A stretch of DNA of 64,000 bases from JADGRA01 sp052143535 (GTDB lineage: Bacteria; Myxococcota; Myxococcia; Myxococcales; Myxococcaceae): positions 80,592-144,591 of the forward strand of contig JBKQSS010000093.1 of the NCBI GenBank assembly GCA_052143535.1, in the 5' to 3' direction. Below, one piece after another: positions 34,281-43,975 of this stretch (its first letter is position 1; the number at the start of each line of letters is the position of its first letter). A program made the translations under genes and the position numbers. The notes below the pieces were generated by a model. The model was not told where the DNA came from. It did no database searches and saw only the letters and a list, made by a program, of their open reading frames with translations.

Positions 34281-34309
34281 GTTGACAACTCGAACAGCAC
34301 GAGAATACG
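34281..34309 (+). promoter_or_regulatory. Sigma70-like promoter for the mocA-cox operon
   Basis: A perfect TTGACA (34282-34287) is followed after 16 bases by AATACG (34304-34309), a poor -10. The -35 lies inside the 9-base palindrome GTTGACAAC (34281-34289), so the opposite strand reads TTGTCA toward pntA. This could be a shared -35 or an operator. It sits in the 213-bp divergent gap. Confidence 0.4.
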
Positions 34310-34445
34310 AGACTTGCAAAGCTTGTTGGTGGAGGGCTTTTGCTGGAACACCACCAGACGACTCGTTCGCGGGCCCCACCGTGTTGCTGCTGGGCCGCGG
34401 GGGCGTACTTGGCAACGGCGAAGCCCTCGCCGCACCGAGAGGGCC

Positions 34446-35060
34446 ATGCCTGCCGAGCGTGACAGCGCCGTTGTGGCCGGCGTCGTCCTCGCCGCCGGGA
34501 CTTCGAGTCGGATGGGCCGCAACAAGCTGCTTCTGCCGCTGGGCAAGCAGAGCGTCGTGCGCCGGGCCGTGGGGACGGCGCTCGCCGCGGGGCTCGAGCC
34601 GCTGTTGGTGGTGCTCGGCCACGAGAGCGAGCGTGTCCAGGCCGAGCTCGCTGGACTGCGCTACACGCCGGTCCTCAACCCAAAGTACGCCCAAGGCATC
34701 AACACTTCGTTGCGTTGCGGCATTGCAGCGGTGCCGGCACAAGCCCAGGCTGCGCTGGTGATGCTCGCGGACATGCCCTTCGTCACCTCGGACATGGTGC
34801 GCGCCGTCGTCGAGCGCTACCGGGGCGGCACCTCCCCGCTGGTGGTTTCGAGCTACGACGGCGTGGACGCTCCGCCGATGCTCTATGACAAGTCTCTGTT
34901 TGCCGAGCTCCTTGCCCTCGAGGGAGATGGCTGCGGAAAGCGCGTGGTGAGGCGCCACCGGCTGGAGAGCCTGCAGGTCCCCTGGCCGGCCTCGGCGCTG
35001 GCGGATTTGGACGTCCCCGCGGACGTGGCCGCGGCCTTGGCCGAGTTGGGAGGGCTCTGA
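34446..35060 (+). CDS. MocA-like molybdenum-cofactor nucleotidyltransferase
   Basis: 204 residues from ATG 34446. VVLAAGTSSRMGRNKLLLPL is the nucleotidyltransferase signature of MocA/CoxI-cluster proteins. It continues with LVVLGHESERV, NPKYAQGINTSLRCGI and MLADMPFVTSDMV, which holds the metal-binding Asp. MocA makes the cytosine dinucleotide form of molybdopterin (MCD), the cofactor used by CO dehydrogenase and other xanthine-oxidase-family enzymes. That fits its place as first gene of the CO dehydrogenase operon. It stops two bases before the TTG of the next gene. Confidence 0.9.
   Translation: MPAERDSAVVAGVVLAAGTSSRMGRNKLLLPLGKQSVVRRAVGTALAAGLEPLLVVLGHESERVQAELAGLRYTPVLNPKYAQGINTSLRCGIAAVPAQAQAALVMLADMPFVTSDMVRAVVERYRGGTSPLVVSSYDGVDAPPMLYDKSLFAELLALEGDGCGKRVVRRHRLESLQVPWPASALADLDVPADVAAALAELGGL
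35048..35054 (+). promoter_or_regulatory. Strong ribosome-binding site fixing a TTG start
   Basis: GGGAGGG ends 8 bases before TTG at 35063 and overlaps the end of the mocA-like gene. It supports the rare TTG as the start of the XdhC-YHS protein. Confidence 0.65.
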
Positions 35061-35062
35061 CG

Positions 35063-36070
35063 TTGCGTGCCGAACTCCTCCAGCTGGCCGCGGACCTCGC
35101 CCGCCGAGGCGAGCCCTTCGTCCTGGCGATGGTCGTCCGACGCGAGTCCTACAGCTCGGCCCAGCAGGGAGACATGGCGCTCATCACCCGGGACGGGGGC
35201 TACCACGGCTGGCTCGGGGGAAACTGCACCCAGCCGACGGTGAAGCGCGAGGCGCGCCGGGCGCTTTTGGACGGTCGCCCGCGCCTGCTCTCCTTGTCCC
35301 CGGAGCCAGCGCAGGAGCAGCGGGCCGGCATCACGGCGCTGCCGATGACCTGCCAGAGTGGAGGCAGCGTGGACATTTACCTCGAGCCCATCCTTCCTGC
35401 GCCCCGTTTGCTTTTGTTCGGGCTCTCCCCGGTGGTGCGTGCGCTGGCCCAGCTCGGGAAGGCCCTCGGCTATGCGGTGGACGTGGTGGACCGGCACGCC
35501 GCCCCGGGCGCCATCGAGGGCGCCGACCGGACGTTCAGCAACCTTTCCGCGCCCGAGCTGCAGGCGCCCTCCGGCGAGGCGGCGACGCGGCTGTTTGCGG
35601 TGGTGGCCACCATGGGCGAGGACGACGAGGAGTCGATGGCCGCTGCGCTCGCTGCACGGCCGTCCTACCTGGGCGTGGTGGCCAGTCGCACCCGCTTCGC
35701 TCAGCTGCGCGCAGCGTTGCTCTCGCGCGGTGTGACGGCGGAGGCGCTGGAGCGGGTCAAGAGTCCGGCCGGCCTCGACCTCGGCGCCCGACTCCCTGAG
35801 GAGGTGGCTCTCAGCATCCTCGCCGAGGTGGTGCAGCTGTTGCGCCTCCGGGCCGACACAGTCTCAGCCGAGCCGGTGCCGGTCGAACGCGAGGAGCTCG
35901 ACCCGGTGTGCGGCATGACGGTGGCGGTGGCCACCGCGCGCCACCTCGGCGAGCATGCCGGGCGCACCTTCTATTTCTGCAACTCCCGTTGCCGCGAGAA
36001 ATTCCTCGCGGCTCCAGAGAATTACCTCTCGGCGGCACCACCAAAAGGCGCACCCAGCAAGGTGGGTTGA
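35063..36070 (+). CDS. XdhC/CoxF-like maturation protein with C-terminal YHS domain
   Basis: 335 residues, TTG start. The N-terminal XdhC_CoxI domain includes RRESYSSAQQGDMALI and GWLGGNCTQPTVKREARRAL. A Rossmann-like XdhC_C domain follows (about 110-255; RLLLFGLSPVVRALAQLGKALG, and YLGVVASRTRFAQLR). At residues 280-323 there is a YHS domain: DPVCGMTV, then GRTFYFCNSRCREKF. In CO dehydrogenase biogenesis, XdhC/CoxF proteins prepare the Mo cofactor, including sulfur and copper steps in CoxF. YHS domains are small metal-binding modules often found with copper proteins. A fused metal-binding domain in a gene next to a Mo-Cu enzyme suggests metal delivery, but that is inference. Confidence 0.88.
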   Translation: MRAELLQLAADLARRGEPFVLAMVVRRESYSSAQQGDMALITRDGGYHGWLGGNCTQPTVKREARRALLDGRPRLLSLSPEPAQEQRAGITALPMTCQSGGSVDIYLEPILPAPRLLLFGLSPVVRALAQLGKALGYAVDVVDRHAAPGAIEGADRTFSNLSAPELQAPSGEAATRLFAVVATMGEDDEESMAAALAARPSYLGVVASRTRFAQLRAALLSRGVTAEALERVKSPAGLDLGARLPEEVALSILAEVVQLLRLRADTVSAEPVPVEREELDPVCGMTVAVATARHLGEHAGRTFYFCNSRCREKFLAAPENYLSAAPPKGAPSKVG

Positions 36071-36074
36071 GTCC

Positions 36075-36719
36075 ATGGCGATGGAAATTACCAAGACGTT
36101 CACCGTGAAAGCCGCCCCGGCGGCGGTGTGGACGTTTCTCACCGACCCGCAGCGCGTGGCCCGCTGTCTCCCCGGCGCCGCCATCGGCGAGCAGCTCGAC
36201 GACAAGACGTATTCCGGGACGATGACGGTGAAAGTCGGTCCCGTCTCCTCCAGCTACAAGGGGAAAGTCATTTTCGAGCGGCTCGACCCGACCACCCGCA
36301 CCGCAGAGATTCGAGCCTCGGGCCAGGACACAAGGGGCAAGGGAGGCGCCGAGCTGCAGCTCACCAGCAGCGTCCGCGACGTCGGTGGGGGCCAGACCGA
36401 GGTCACCGCCGTCTCTCAGGTGAATATTACCGGGCTTTTGGCGCAGATGGGCCGGGGGATGGTCCAAGACGTCAGCGACCAGATTTTTCAGATGTTTTCG
36501 GAGCGGATGCGCAGCGAGCTCGAAGCCCCGGCGGCCGCCACACCCGGGACCTCTGCTGCCGCCTCCGCGCCTGTCCCGGCCGCCCCTTCGGAGCTGGACG
36601 TCGTGGCCCTCGGTGGGACGGCCGCGCGTCGGGCCGCCGGTCGGCTGGTGCAGCGCCCCGCCTTCTGGGCTGCCGTCCTCATCGTCGTCGCCCTTCTGTG
36701 GTTTGTCTTGTCCCGCTAA
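36075..36719 (+). CDS. coxG: CoxG-like SRPBCC protein with C-terminal membrane anchor
   Basis: 214 residues. The SRPBCC/CoxG domain spans about 1-145: TKTFTVKAAPAAVWTFLTDP, VARCLPGAAIGEQLDD, and KVGPVSSSYKGKVIFERLD, which is the standard CoxG pattern. A Pro/Ala linker follows, then one C-terminal transmembrane helix (about 194-212, FWAAVLIVVALLWFVLS). CoxG recruits CO dehydrogenase to the membrane and handles electron transfer to the quinone pool; the terminal helix fits such an anchor. It lies four bases after the XdhC-YHS gene and 28 before coxM. Confidence 0.92.
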   Translation: MAMEITKTFTVKAAPAAVWTFLTDPQRVARCLPGAAIGEQLDDKTYSGTMTVKVGPVSSSYKGKVIFERLDPTTRTAEIRASGQDTRGKGGAELQLTSSVRDVGGGQTEVTAVSQVNITGLLAQMGRGMVQDVSDQIFQMFSERMRSELEAPAAATPGTSAAASAPVPAAPSELDVVALGGTAARRAAGRLVQRPAFWAAVLIVVALLWFVLSR

Positions 36720-36747
36720 AGCGTCACTCTGTTGCTAAGGAGCGAGA

Positions 36748-37620
36748 ATGATTCCAGCTGCCTTCGACTACCACGCCCCCAATAGCCTCAGCGAAGCGGT
36801 CGCCCTTTTGACGAAGTTTGGCGACGGCGCCAAGGTGCTCTCCGGCGGCCAAAGCCTCCTGCCGCTGCTGAAGCTGCGCCTCGGCCAAGCCAGCCACCTG
36901 GTGGACATCGGCCGCATCCCGGGGCTCGAGTACATTAAGGAGGAGGGCGGGATGCTGCGCATTGGGGGGCGCACCCGCGAGTCCGCCCTCGAGCACTCCG
37001 AGCTCATCCGGACGCGTTACCCTATCCTCCTCGACACCGCCCTGGTCATCGCTGACCCTCTGGTGCGCAACATGGCCACGGTGGGTGGCAACCTCGCCCA
37101 CGGCGACCCAGGCAACGACCACCCGGCGACCATGCTCGTCCTTTCAGCCCAGGTGGTGGCCACCGGTCCCAAGGGCGAACGCGTCATCCCCATCGACAAG
37201 TTTTTTGTGAGTCTGTTCTCCACCGCACTCAAGCCGGACGAGATTGTGACCGAGATTCGCATCCCGATGCCTTCCGCCCGGAGCGGCGGCGCATACGTCA
37301 AGTTCGAGCGCAAGGTGGGTGACTACGCCACCGCCGCCGCGGCGGCTTACGTCACGCTGGGGACCTCGGGCCTGGTGGAGCAGGTCGGCCTGGCCCTGAC
37401 CAACGTCGGTCCGACGGCGGTGAGGGCCAGCGCAGCCGAGAAGCAGCTCATCGGGAAGAAGCCGGATGCGGCGGCGCTGGAGGCGGCGGCACGCACCGCG
37501 GCTGCGGCCACCTCGCCCAACGCCGACCGGCGCGGGGAAACCGACTACAAGAAGGAGATGGGGCGCGTGCTGGCGGCGCGTGCCCTGAAGAAGGCAACCG
37601 CGCGGGCTGGAGGTCAATAG
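36748..37620 (+). CDS. coxM: Aerobic CO dehydrogenase medium (FAD) subunit
   Basis: 290 residues. AAGGAGCGAGA precedes the ATG. The FAD-binding PCMH fold carries AKVLSGGQSLLPLLKLR (about 27-43) and MATVGGNLAHGDPGNDHPA (about 109-127), both diphosphate/flavin contacts. VKFERKVGDYATAA begins the CO_deh_flav_C domain. The length matches CoxM (288 in Afipia carboxidovorans). It carries electrons from the Fe-S subunit. The order M-S-L is that of form I CO dehydrogenase operons. Confidence 0.96.
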   Translation: MIPAAFDYHAPNSLSEAVALLTKFGDGAKVLSGGQSLLPLLKLRLGQASHLVDIGRIPGLEYIKEEGGMLRIGGRTRESALEHSELIRTRYPILLDTALVIADPLVRNMATVGGNLAHGDPGNDHPATMLVLSAQVVATGPKGERVIPIDKFFVSLFSTALKPDEIVTEIRIPMPSARSGGAYVKFERKVGDYATAAAAAYVTLGTSGLVEQVGLALTNVGPTAVRASAAEKQLIGKKPDAAALEAAARTAAAATSPNADRRGETDYKKEMGRVLAARALKKATARAGGQ

Positions 37621-37622
37621 CG

Positions 37623-38093
37623 ATGGCGACCCACACAATCAAGCTCACGGTCAATGGGGTAGAGCATCAAGCGACGGTGGAGTCGCGTCTCCTTCTGGTG
37701 CACCTGCTCCGGGAAAATCTGCGGTTGACCGGGACGCACATCGGCTGTGACACCACCCACTGTGGAGCGTGCACCATCCTCCTCGACGGGCAGCCGGTGA
37801 AGTCGTGCACCGTACTCGCGGTCCAGGCCGATGGGCGGCAGCTGAGGACGGTGGAGGGACTGGAGCAGGATGGGAAGCTCCATCCCATCCAGGAGGGCTT
37901 CTGGGAAAAGCACGGACTGCAGTGCGGCTACTGCACCCCGGGGATGATGATGACCAGCTGCGCGCTCTTGGCGCGCAACAAGAAGCCCACCGAGCTGGAA
38001 ATCCGAGAGGCCATCTCCGGAAACCTCTGCCGGTGCACGGGCTACGTCAACATCGTGAAAGCGATTCAATCGGCGGCCGAGCGGATGGCCTAG
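37623..38093 (+). CDS. coxS: Aerobic CO dehydrogenase small (2x[2Fe-2S]) subunit
   Basis: 156 residues. The plant-type ferredoxin cluster ligands are in IGCDTTHCGACTILLDG plus the later VKSCTV cysteine. The second cluster lies in CGYCTPGMMM and LCRCTGY. This is the full set expected of xanthine-oxidase-family small subunits. It starts two bases after coxM and ends just before coxL. Confidence 0.97.
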   Translation: MATHTIKLTVNGVEHQATVESRLLLVHLLRENLRLTGTHIGCDTTHCGACTILLDGQPVKSCTVLAVQADGRQLRTVEGLEQDGKLHPIQEGFWEKHGLQCGYCTPGMMMTSCALLARNKKPTELEIREAISGNLCRCTGYVNIVKAIQSAAERMA

Positions 38094-38103
38094 GGTGACC
38101 ACC

Positions 38104-40470
<2,367 letters not shown>

Positions 40471-40490
40471 CCGGCCATACCGGGGGAGGA

Positions 40491-41216
40491 ATGCAGAGCA
40501 CCGCCGACTCGGTGTCCGTGCGGCGCGACCAGCGCCGCATCCTCGGCCTCCTGGTTGCACTCTGCGCTGCCTCCTGGTGCTGGTCGCTGCGCGAGGCGGC
40601 GCAAATGGGCAGCATGGCCCACTACCACCCGGTGAGCCTGCTGCCGCTCAGCCTGATGTGGGGGGCGATGATGGTCGCGATGATGGTCCCGCCCGAGGTG
40701 CCGCGCCTCCTCTTCTTGGTGCGCGAGGACCGGGGCGAACCGCTGCCCCGCGCAATCGGCTTCCTTCTCGGCTATCTCTTGCCGTGGATGGTGGCCAGTC
40801 TCGGGGCGGCGCTCTTGCAAGCTCGACTCGGAGCGGCCGGTCTCATGACGGCGGAGATGGCCACTGGAAGCCGGATGCTGGGCGGCGGCTTGCTCCTGGC
40901 CGCAGGCGCGATGCAGCTCTCCCCCCTGAAGCGCGCCTGCCTTCAACGCTGTCGGTCGCGTGCCCGGCTCGCCGGTCCTCCCACCGAGAGCCTCCTTGGG
41001 CCGCTCTTGCGCGGCAGCTCCCAGGGGCTGTTGTCCATCGGCTCGTGCGGGCTGTTGATGCTGGTGCTTTTCGTCACCGGCGTCATGAACCCCTGGGCGA
41101 TGGTGCTGCTCGCCGGCTTGCTGCTTCTTGAAAACGTGGCTCCGGAAGGCTGGCCGGTGCGCTGGGCGGCCGGGCTCGGATTGCTCGGCTGGGGGTGGTG
41201 GCTGCTTCTGGTATGA
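40491..41216 (+). CDS. DUF2182 integral membrane protein
   Basis: 241 residues. Six or so hydrophobic helices are present, with LSLMWGAMMVAMMVPPEVPR (about 53-72) and QLSPLKRACLQRCR (about 144-157) as the DUF2182 hallmarks (a Met-rich helix and a Lys/Cys cluster). The Met-rich and Cys motifs suggest a metal-handling role; Pfam calls the family predicted metal-binding integral membrane protein. GGGGGAGGA abuts the ATG, so the ribosome-binding-site spacing is unusually short. It lies 20 bases after coxL and overlaps the next gene by ATGA, so it may serve the CO dehydrogenase operon, perhaps in copper homeostasis (inference). Confidence 0.85.
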   Translation: MQSTADSVSVRRDQRRILGLLVALCAASWCWSLREAAQMGSMAHYHPVSLLPLSLMWGAMMVAMMVPPEVPRLLFLVREDRGEPLPRAIGFLLGYLLPWMVASLGAALLQARLGAAGLMTAEMATGSRMLGGGLLLAAGAMQLSPLKRACLQRCRSRARLAGPPTESLLGPLLRGSSQGLLSIGSCGLLMLVLFVTGVMNPWAMVLLAGLLLLENVAPEGWPVRWAAGLGLLGWGWWLLLV

Positions 41217-42391
41217 AACGGCCCATGGCAAGGCTGGAAGACGAAGCGGCGCGGTGGCTCGATGGAAAGACGCTGGCGCTGGAAAACGCGCTGGCGCCGC
41301 TGGTGGAAGTCAATTCCTTCACCGACAACGTCGAAGGCGGCCGGCGCGTCGGCGCCATTCTGCGCGAGCAGTGGCAGCTGCCAGGCCTCGGCTGCGAGGT
41401 GGTGAAGAGCACGCGCTTCGCAGACCATCTGGTCTTCCGCTCGGTTGGGGCCCCGGGGCTACAGCCCATTGCGCTCTTGGGCCACCTGGACACCGTCTTT
41501 CCTCCCGGCAAATTCGAAGGCTACCGGGTCGACGGCGAGCTCCGCCGCGGGCCGGGCACGCTGGACATGAAGGGCGGTCTGGTGGTGATGGGTGCCGCCC
41601 TCCGGGCCCTGGCCGAGACGGTGGGGCTCTCACAGCTTCCGCCGTTGCGGGTGGTGGTGGTCTCCGACGAAGAGGTCGGCTCACCCGAGGGGCAAGCCGT
41701 CATTCGTGAAGCCTGCGCCGGAAGCGCCGCGGCGCTGGTCTTCGAATCCGGCCGCGCGGAGGACGCCATCATCACCCGGCGCAAGGGCACCGGCGCGATG
41801 GAGGCGGTGGCCCATGGCAAAGCGGCGCATGCCGGGAACCACCACGCCGAGGGGGCCAACGCCATCTGGGCAGTGGCCCGTTTCGTGGACGCAGTCCAGC
41901 AGCTCACCGACTACCCGCGCGGAATTACCGTCAACGTCGGTAAGGTGCTGGGCGGCCAAGGGAAAAATACCGTTCCGGACGAGGCCGAGGCGCACGTCGA
42001 CTTGCGCTTCTGCACCCGAGCCGACGGCGAGCAGCTGCTCGAGCGCTTCCAAGAGGCGGCGCAGCGCGCCGCCGCCTCGGTCCCCGGCACCCGAATCGCC
42101 CTCTCCGGTGGCATCAGCCGTGAGCCGCTCGAGCGCTCGCCGCAGAGTGCCGCGCTTTTGGAAGCCTACGCCGCCTGCGCCCGCGCCTGCGGGCTCGGTG
42201 GCCGTGAAGCCGGGCTGATTGGCGGCGGCTCAGACGCCAGCACCACCAGCAGCAGCGGGATTCCATCCATCGACGGCCTTGGCCCCCGGGGGAAGGGCTT
42301 CCACACCGTTGAGGAGCACATTGAAGTCTCCACCCTCGTTCCCAAGGCCCAAGCGCTGGCCCGCTTCCTCGCTCTTCGCGCCGGCGGCTGA
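41213..42391 (+). CDS. M20-family metallopeptidase (carboxypeptidase G2-like)
   Basis: 392 residues. The start ATG at 41213 overlaps the DUF2182 stop (ATGA); an ATG at 41225 is the alternative. LLGHLDTVFPPGKF supplies the first zinc His and Asp. GPGTLDMKGGLVVMG holds the bridging Asp. SDEEVGSPEG holds the catalytic and metal Glu pair. KAAHAGNHHAEGANAI is the dimerisation-domain entrance of CPG2-like enzymes. GLIGGGSDAST and PSIDGLGPRGKGFHTVEEHI are C-terminal family blocks, with the last metal His. Substrate unknown (peptide or N-acyl amino acid). It ends in a single TGA that separates it from the Smr-domain gene in the same frame. Confidence 0.9.
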   Translation: MKRPMARLEDEAARWLDGKTLALENALAPLVEVNSFTDNVEGGRRVGAILREQWQLPGLGCEVVKSTRFADHLVFRSVGAPGLQPIALLGHLDTVFPPGKFEGYRVDGELRRGPGTLDMKGGLVVMGAALRALAETVGLSQLPPLRVVVVSDEEVGSPEGQAVIREACAGSAAALVFESGRAEDAIITRRKGTGAMEAVAHGKAAHAGNHHAEGANAIWAVARFVDAVQQLTDYPRGITVNVGKVLGGQGKNTVPDEAEAHVDLRFCTRADGEQLLERFQEAAQRAAASVPGTRIALSGGISREPLERSPQSAALLEAYAACARACGLGGREAGLIGGGSDASTTSSSGIPSIDGLGPRGKGFHTVEEHIEVSTLVPKAQALARFLALRAGG

Positions 42392-42427
42392 CAAAGGACA
42401 GCCCTGGAAGACGCCGACGCCGGCCCG

Positions 42428-42703
42428 GTGGTGCAGTTGCCTCTGGACGGGCGGCTCGACTTGCACCTCTTTCGCCCCCAGGACGTCCCCGCCCTTCTCG
42501 AGGCCTACCTCGGTGAATGCCGGCGGGCAGGCGTGCTCGAGCTGGAGGTCATCCACGGCAAGGGCACGGGGAGCCTGCGCCGACGCGTCCATGCCCTGCT
42601 CTCCACCCGCGACGACGTCCTTGCCATCCGCACCGCGGACGAGGCGCGCGGCGGCTGGGGCGTCACGCTTCTGACGCTGCGCCCCCTCTCCCAGCAGGGG
42701 TGA
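42428..42703 (+). CDS. Smr-domain protein (putative nuclease), small
   Basis: 91 residues from GTG 42428. It is essentially one Smr domain: LDLHLFRPQDVPALLEAYL, then LEVIHGKGTGSLRRRVHALL, and GGWGVTLLTL at the end. The LDLHG-like and HGKGTG motifs are those of Smr endonucleases (MutS2/SmrB type). No ribosome-binding site precedes the GTG, and the upstream frame is open back to the M20 TGA. An AAGGA at 42394-42398 would suit a CTG at 42404. The exact start, or possible readthrough fusion to M20, is therefore open. Confidence 0.8.
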   Translation: MVQLPLDGRLDLHLFRPQDVPALLEAYLGECRRAGVLELEVIHGKGTGSLRRRVHALLSTRDDVLAIRTADEARGGWGVTLLTLRPLSQQG

Positions 42704-42816
42704 GACGTCAGGCCACGCGGGCTCTGCCCAAGCATGCTCAGCCAAGCACCGCGTGTCGCCCTCGGGTAGCAACTCTTCACATTCCCGACGCCTCCAGCAT
42801 GTAGTATCCGCACCCC

Positions 42817-43359
42817 ATGGAGACGCTGGTGCTGAGCACGGGGTACGAACCGGTGGCCCGTGTTCCCTGGCAGCGGGCCATCCACCTGCTCTTCTTGGGG
42901 AAGGTGGAGATTGTCGAAGAATACGACGACCGCCTGGTTCGCTCGGTGACGGTGTCCTTGAAGATGCCGTCGGTCATCCGCTTCCTGAGGGCCATCCGGG
43001 GGCGCAAGCGGGCCATCAAATTCAGCCGCGAGAATGTCTACGCTCGGGACACGGGGCGCTGCCAGTACTGCCGACAGCGCGTCTCGCGGCAGGACGCCAC
43101 CTATGACCACGTCATCCCGCGCGCTCACGGCGGACACACCACGTGGGAAAACGTCGTCATCTGCTGCTTTCCCTGCAACCAGCACAAAGGTGGCCGCACG
43201 CCGCCCCAGGCGGGAATGACGCTGCTGTGCGAGCCGGTGAAGCCGAAGAAGTTGCCCGAGACGTTTCGTCTCTCTTTCGGCTACGAGCCCGGGATGCCGC
43301 ACGCCTGGCGCAAATTCCTGCGCGACGTCGCGTACTGGCACGGCGAGCTGGAGGACTGA
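42817..43359 (+). CDS. HNH endonuclease family protein
   Basis: 180 residues. The HNH core is DTGRCQYCRQRVSRQDAT, then YDHVIPRAHGGHTTWENVV (catalytic His plus Asn) and CCFPCNQHKGGRTP (third His and zinc Cys pair), so a zinc-stabilised betabeta-alpha-metal nuclease. The N-terminal segment ETLVLSTGYEPVARVPWQRA is the standard lead of free-standing HNH proteins widely conserved in bacterial chromosomes. No toxin, intein or phage gene is adjacent. Role unknown; it could act in DNA processing. Confidence 0.88.
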   Translation: METLVLSTGYEPVARVPWQRAIHLLFLGKVEIVEEYDDRLVRSVTVSLKMPSVIRFLRAIRGRKRAIKFSRENVYARDTGRCQYCRQRVSRQDATYDHVIPRAHGGHTTWENVVICCFPCNQHKGGRTPPQAGMTLLCEPVKPKKLPETFRLSFGYEPGMPHAWRKFLRDVAYWHGELED

Positions 43360-43612
43360 TGGCCGGCCCAGCTCCTTCCTTAGGAGGAGAAGGGTCCCCC
43401 TCGCCCCCCGGTTCTCCCGGTACCCTGGCGCCGTCGGCGAAACCCCCCGGCAGAACCACGCCTGCTGTCCTTTTCCTGCGCCAACGGAGCGTGCCCAAGG
43501 CACTGGCGGCCCAAGCCAGGACTGGGCGTCAACGACGCGGCGAGGCAGGTCGGAGAGGGTAGGTGGAGCGGGGGTTGACGGCCCTCGCCGCTGCGGGCAG
43601 CGTCGGTAAACT

Positions 43613-43972
43613 GTGGCCACCATCCTCATCGTCGATGATGACGCCTTCGTCCGTACTCTTTTGAAAGACGTTCTCGAAGGCCGCGGCCACGCGCTGCTCG
43701 AAGCGGAGGATGGGCGCGAGGCGCTGGACGTCCTCGGGGAACGGGTTCCACAGCTGGTGCTGCTCGACCTCTTCATGCCTCGGCTAAGCGGCATGGAGGC
43801 CTTGGCGATGATGAGGGAACGCTGGCCGTCGGCCCGTGTCCTCGTCATCAGCTCGCTCGACAGCGAACGGCTGGTGGCCGAGGCGCTGGAGGCCGGCGCG
43901 GCCGGCTACATCACCAAGCCCTTTCACCCCATGGAAATTACTTCGGCCGTAGACCGGGCGCTCGCGAACTGA
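43613..43972 (+). CDS. Single-domain response regulator (CheY-like)
   Basis: 119 residues with a GTG start. The receiver domain is complete: acidic pocket D8-D10 (LIVDDDAFV), phosphoacceptor Asp52 (VLLDLFMPRLSG), Ser80 in place of the usual Thr, and Lys102 (YITKPFHP). No output domain. It is followed after 3 bases by a PilZ-family protein and is probably co-transcribed. The cognate kinase is not here. It may gate the PilZ protein or a motility apparatus (inference). Confidence 0.92.
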   Translation: MATILIVDDDAFVRTLLKDVLEGRGHALLEAEDGREALDVLGERVPQLVLLDLFMPRLSGMEALAMMRERWPSARVLVISSLDSERLVAEALEAGAAGYITKPFHPMEITSAVDRALAN

Positions 43973-43975
43973 CGG

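Noticed and set aside
43560..43612. TTGACG (about 43575) with TAAACT just before the response-regulator start as a promoter
   Set aside because: The spacer is about 26 bases, too long for a standard promoter, and the -10 would abut the start codon.
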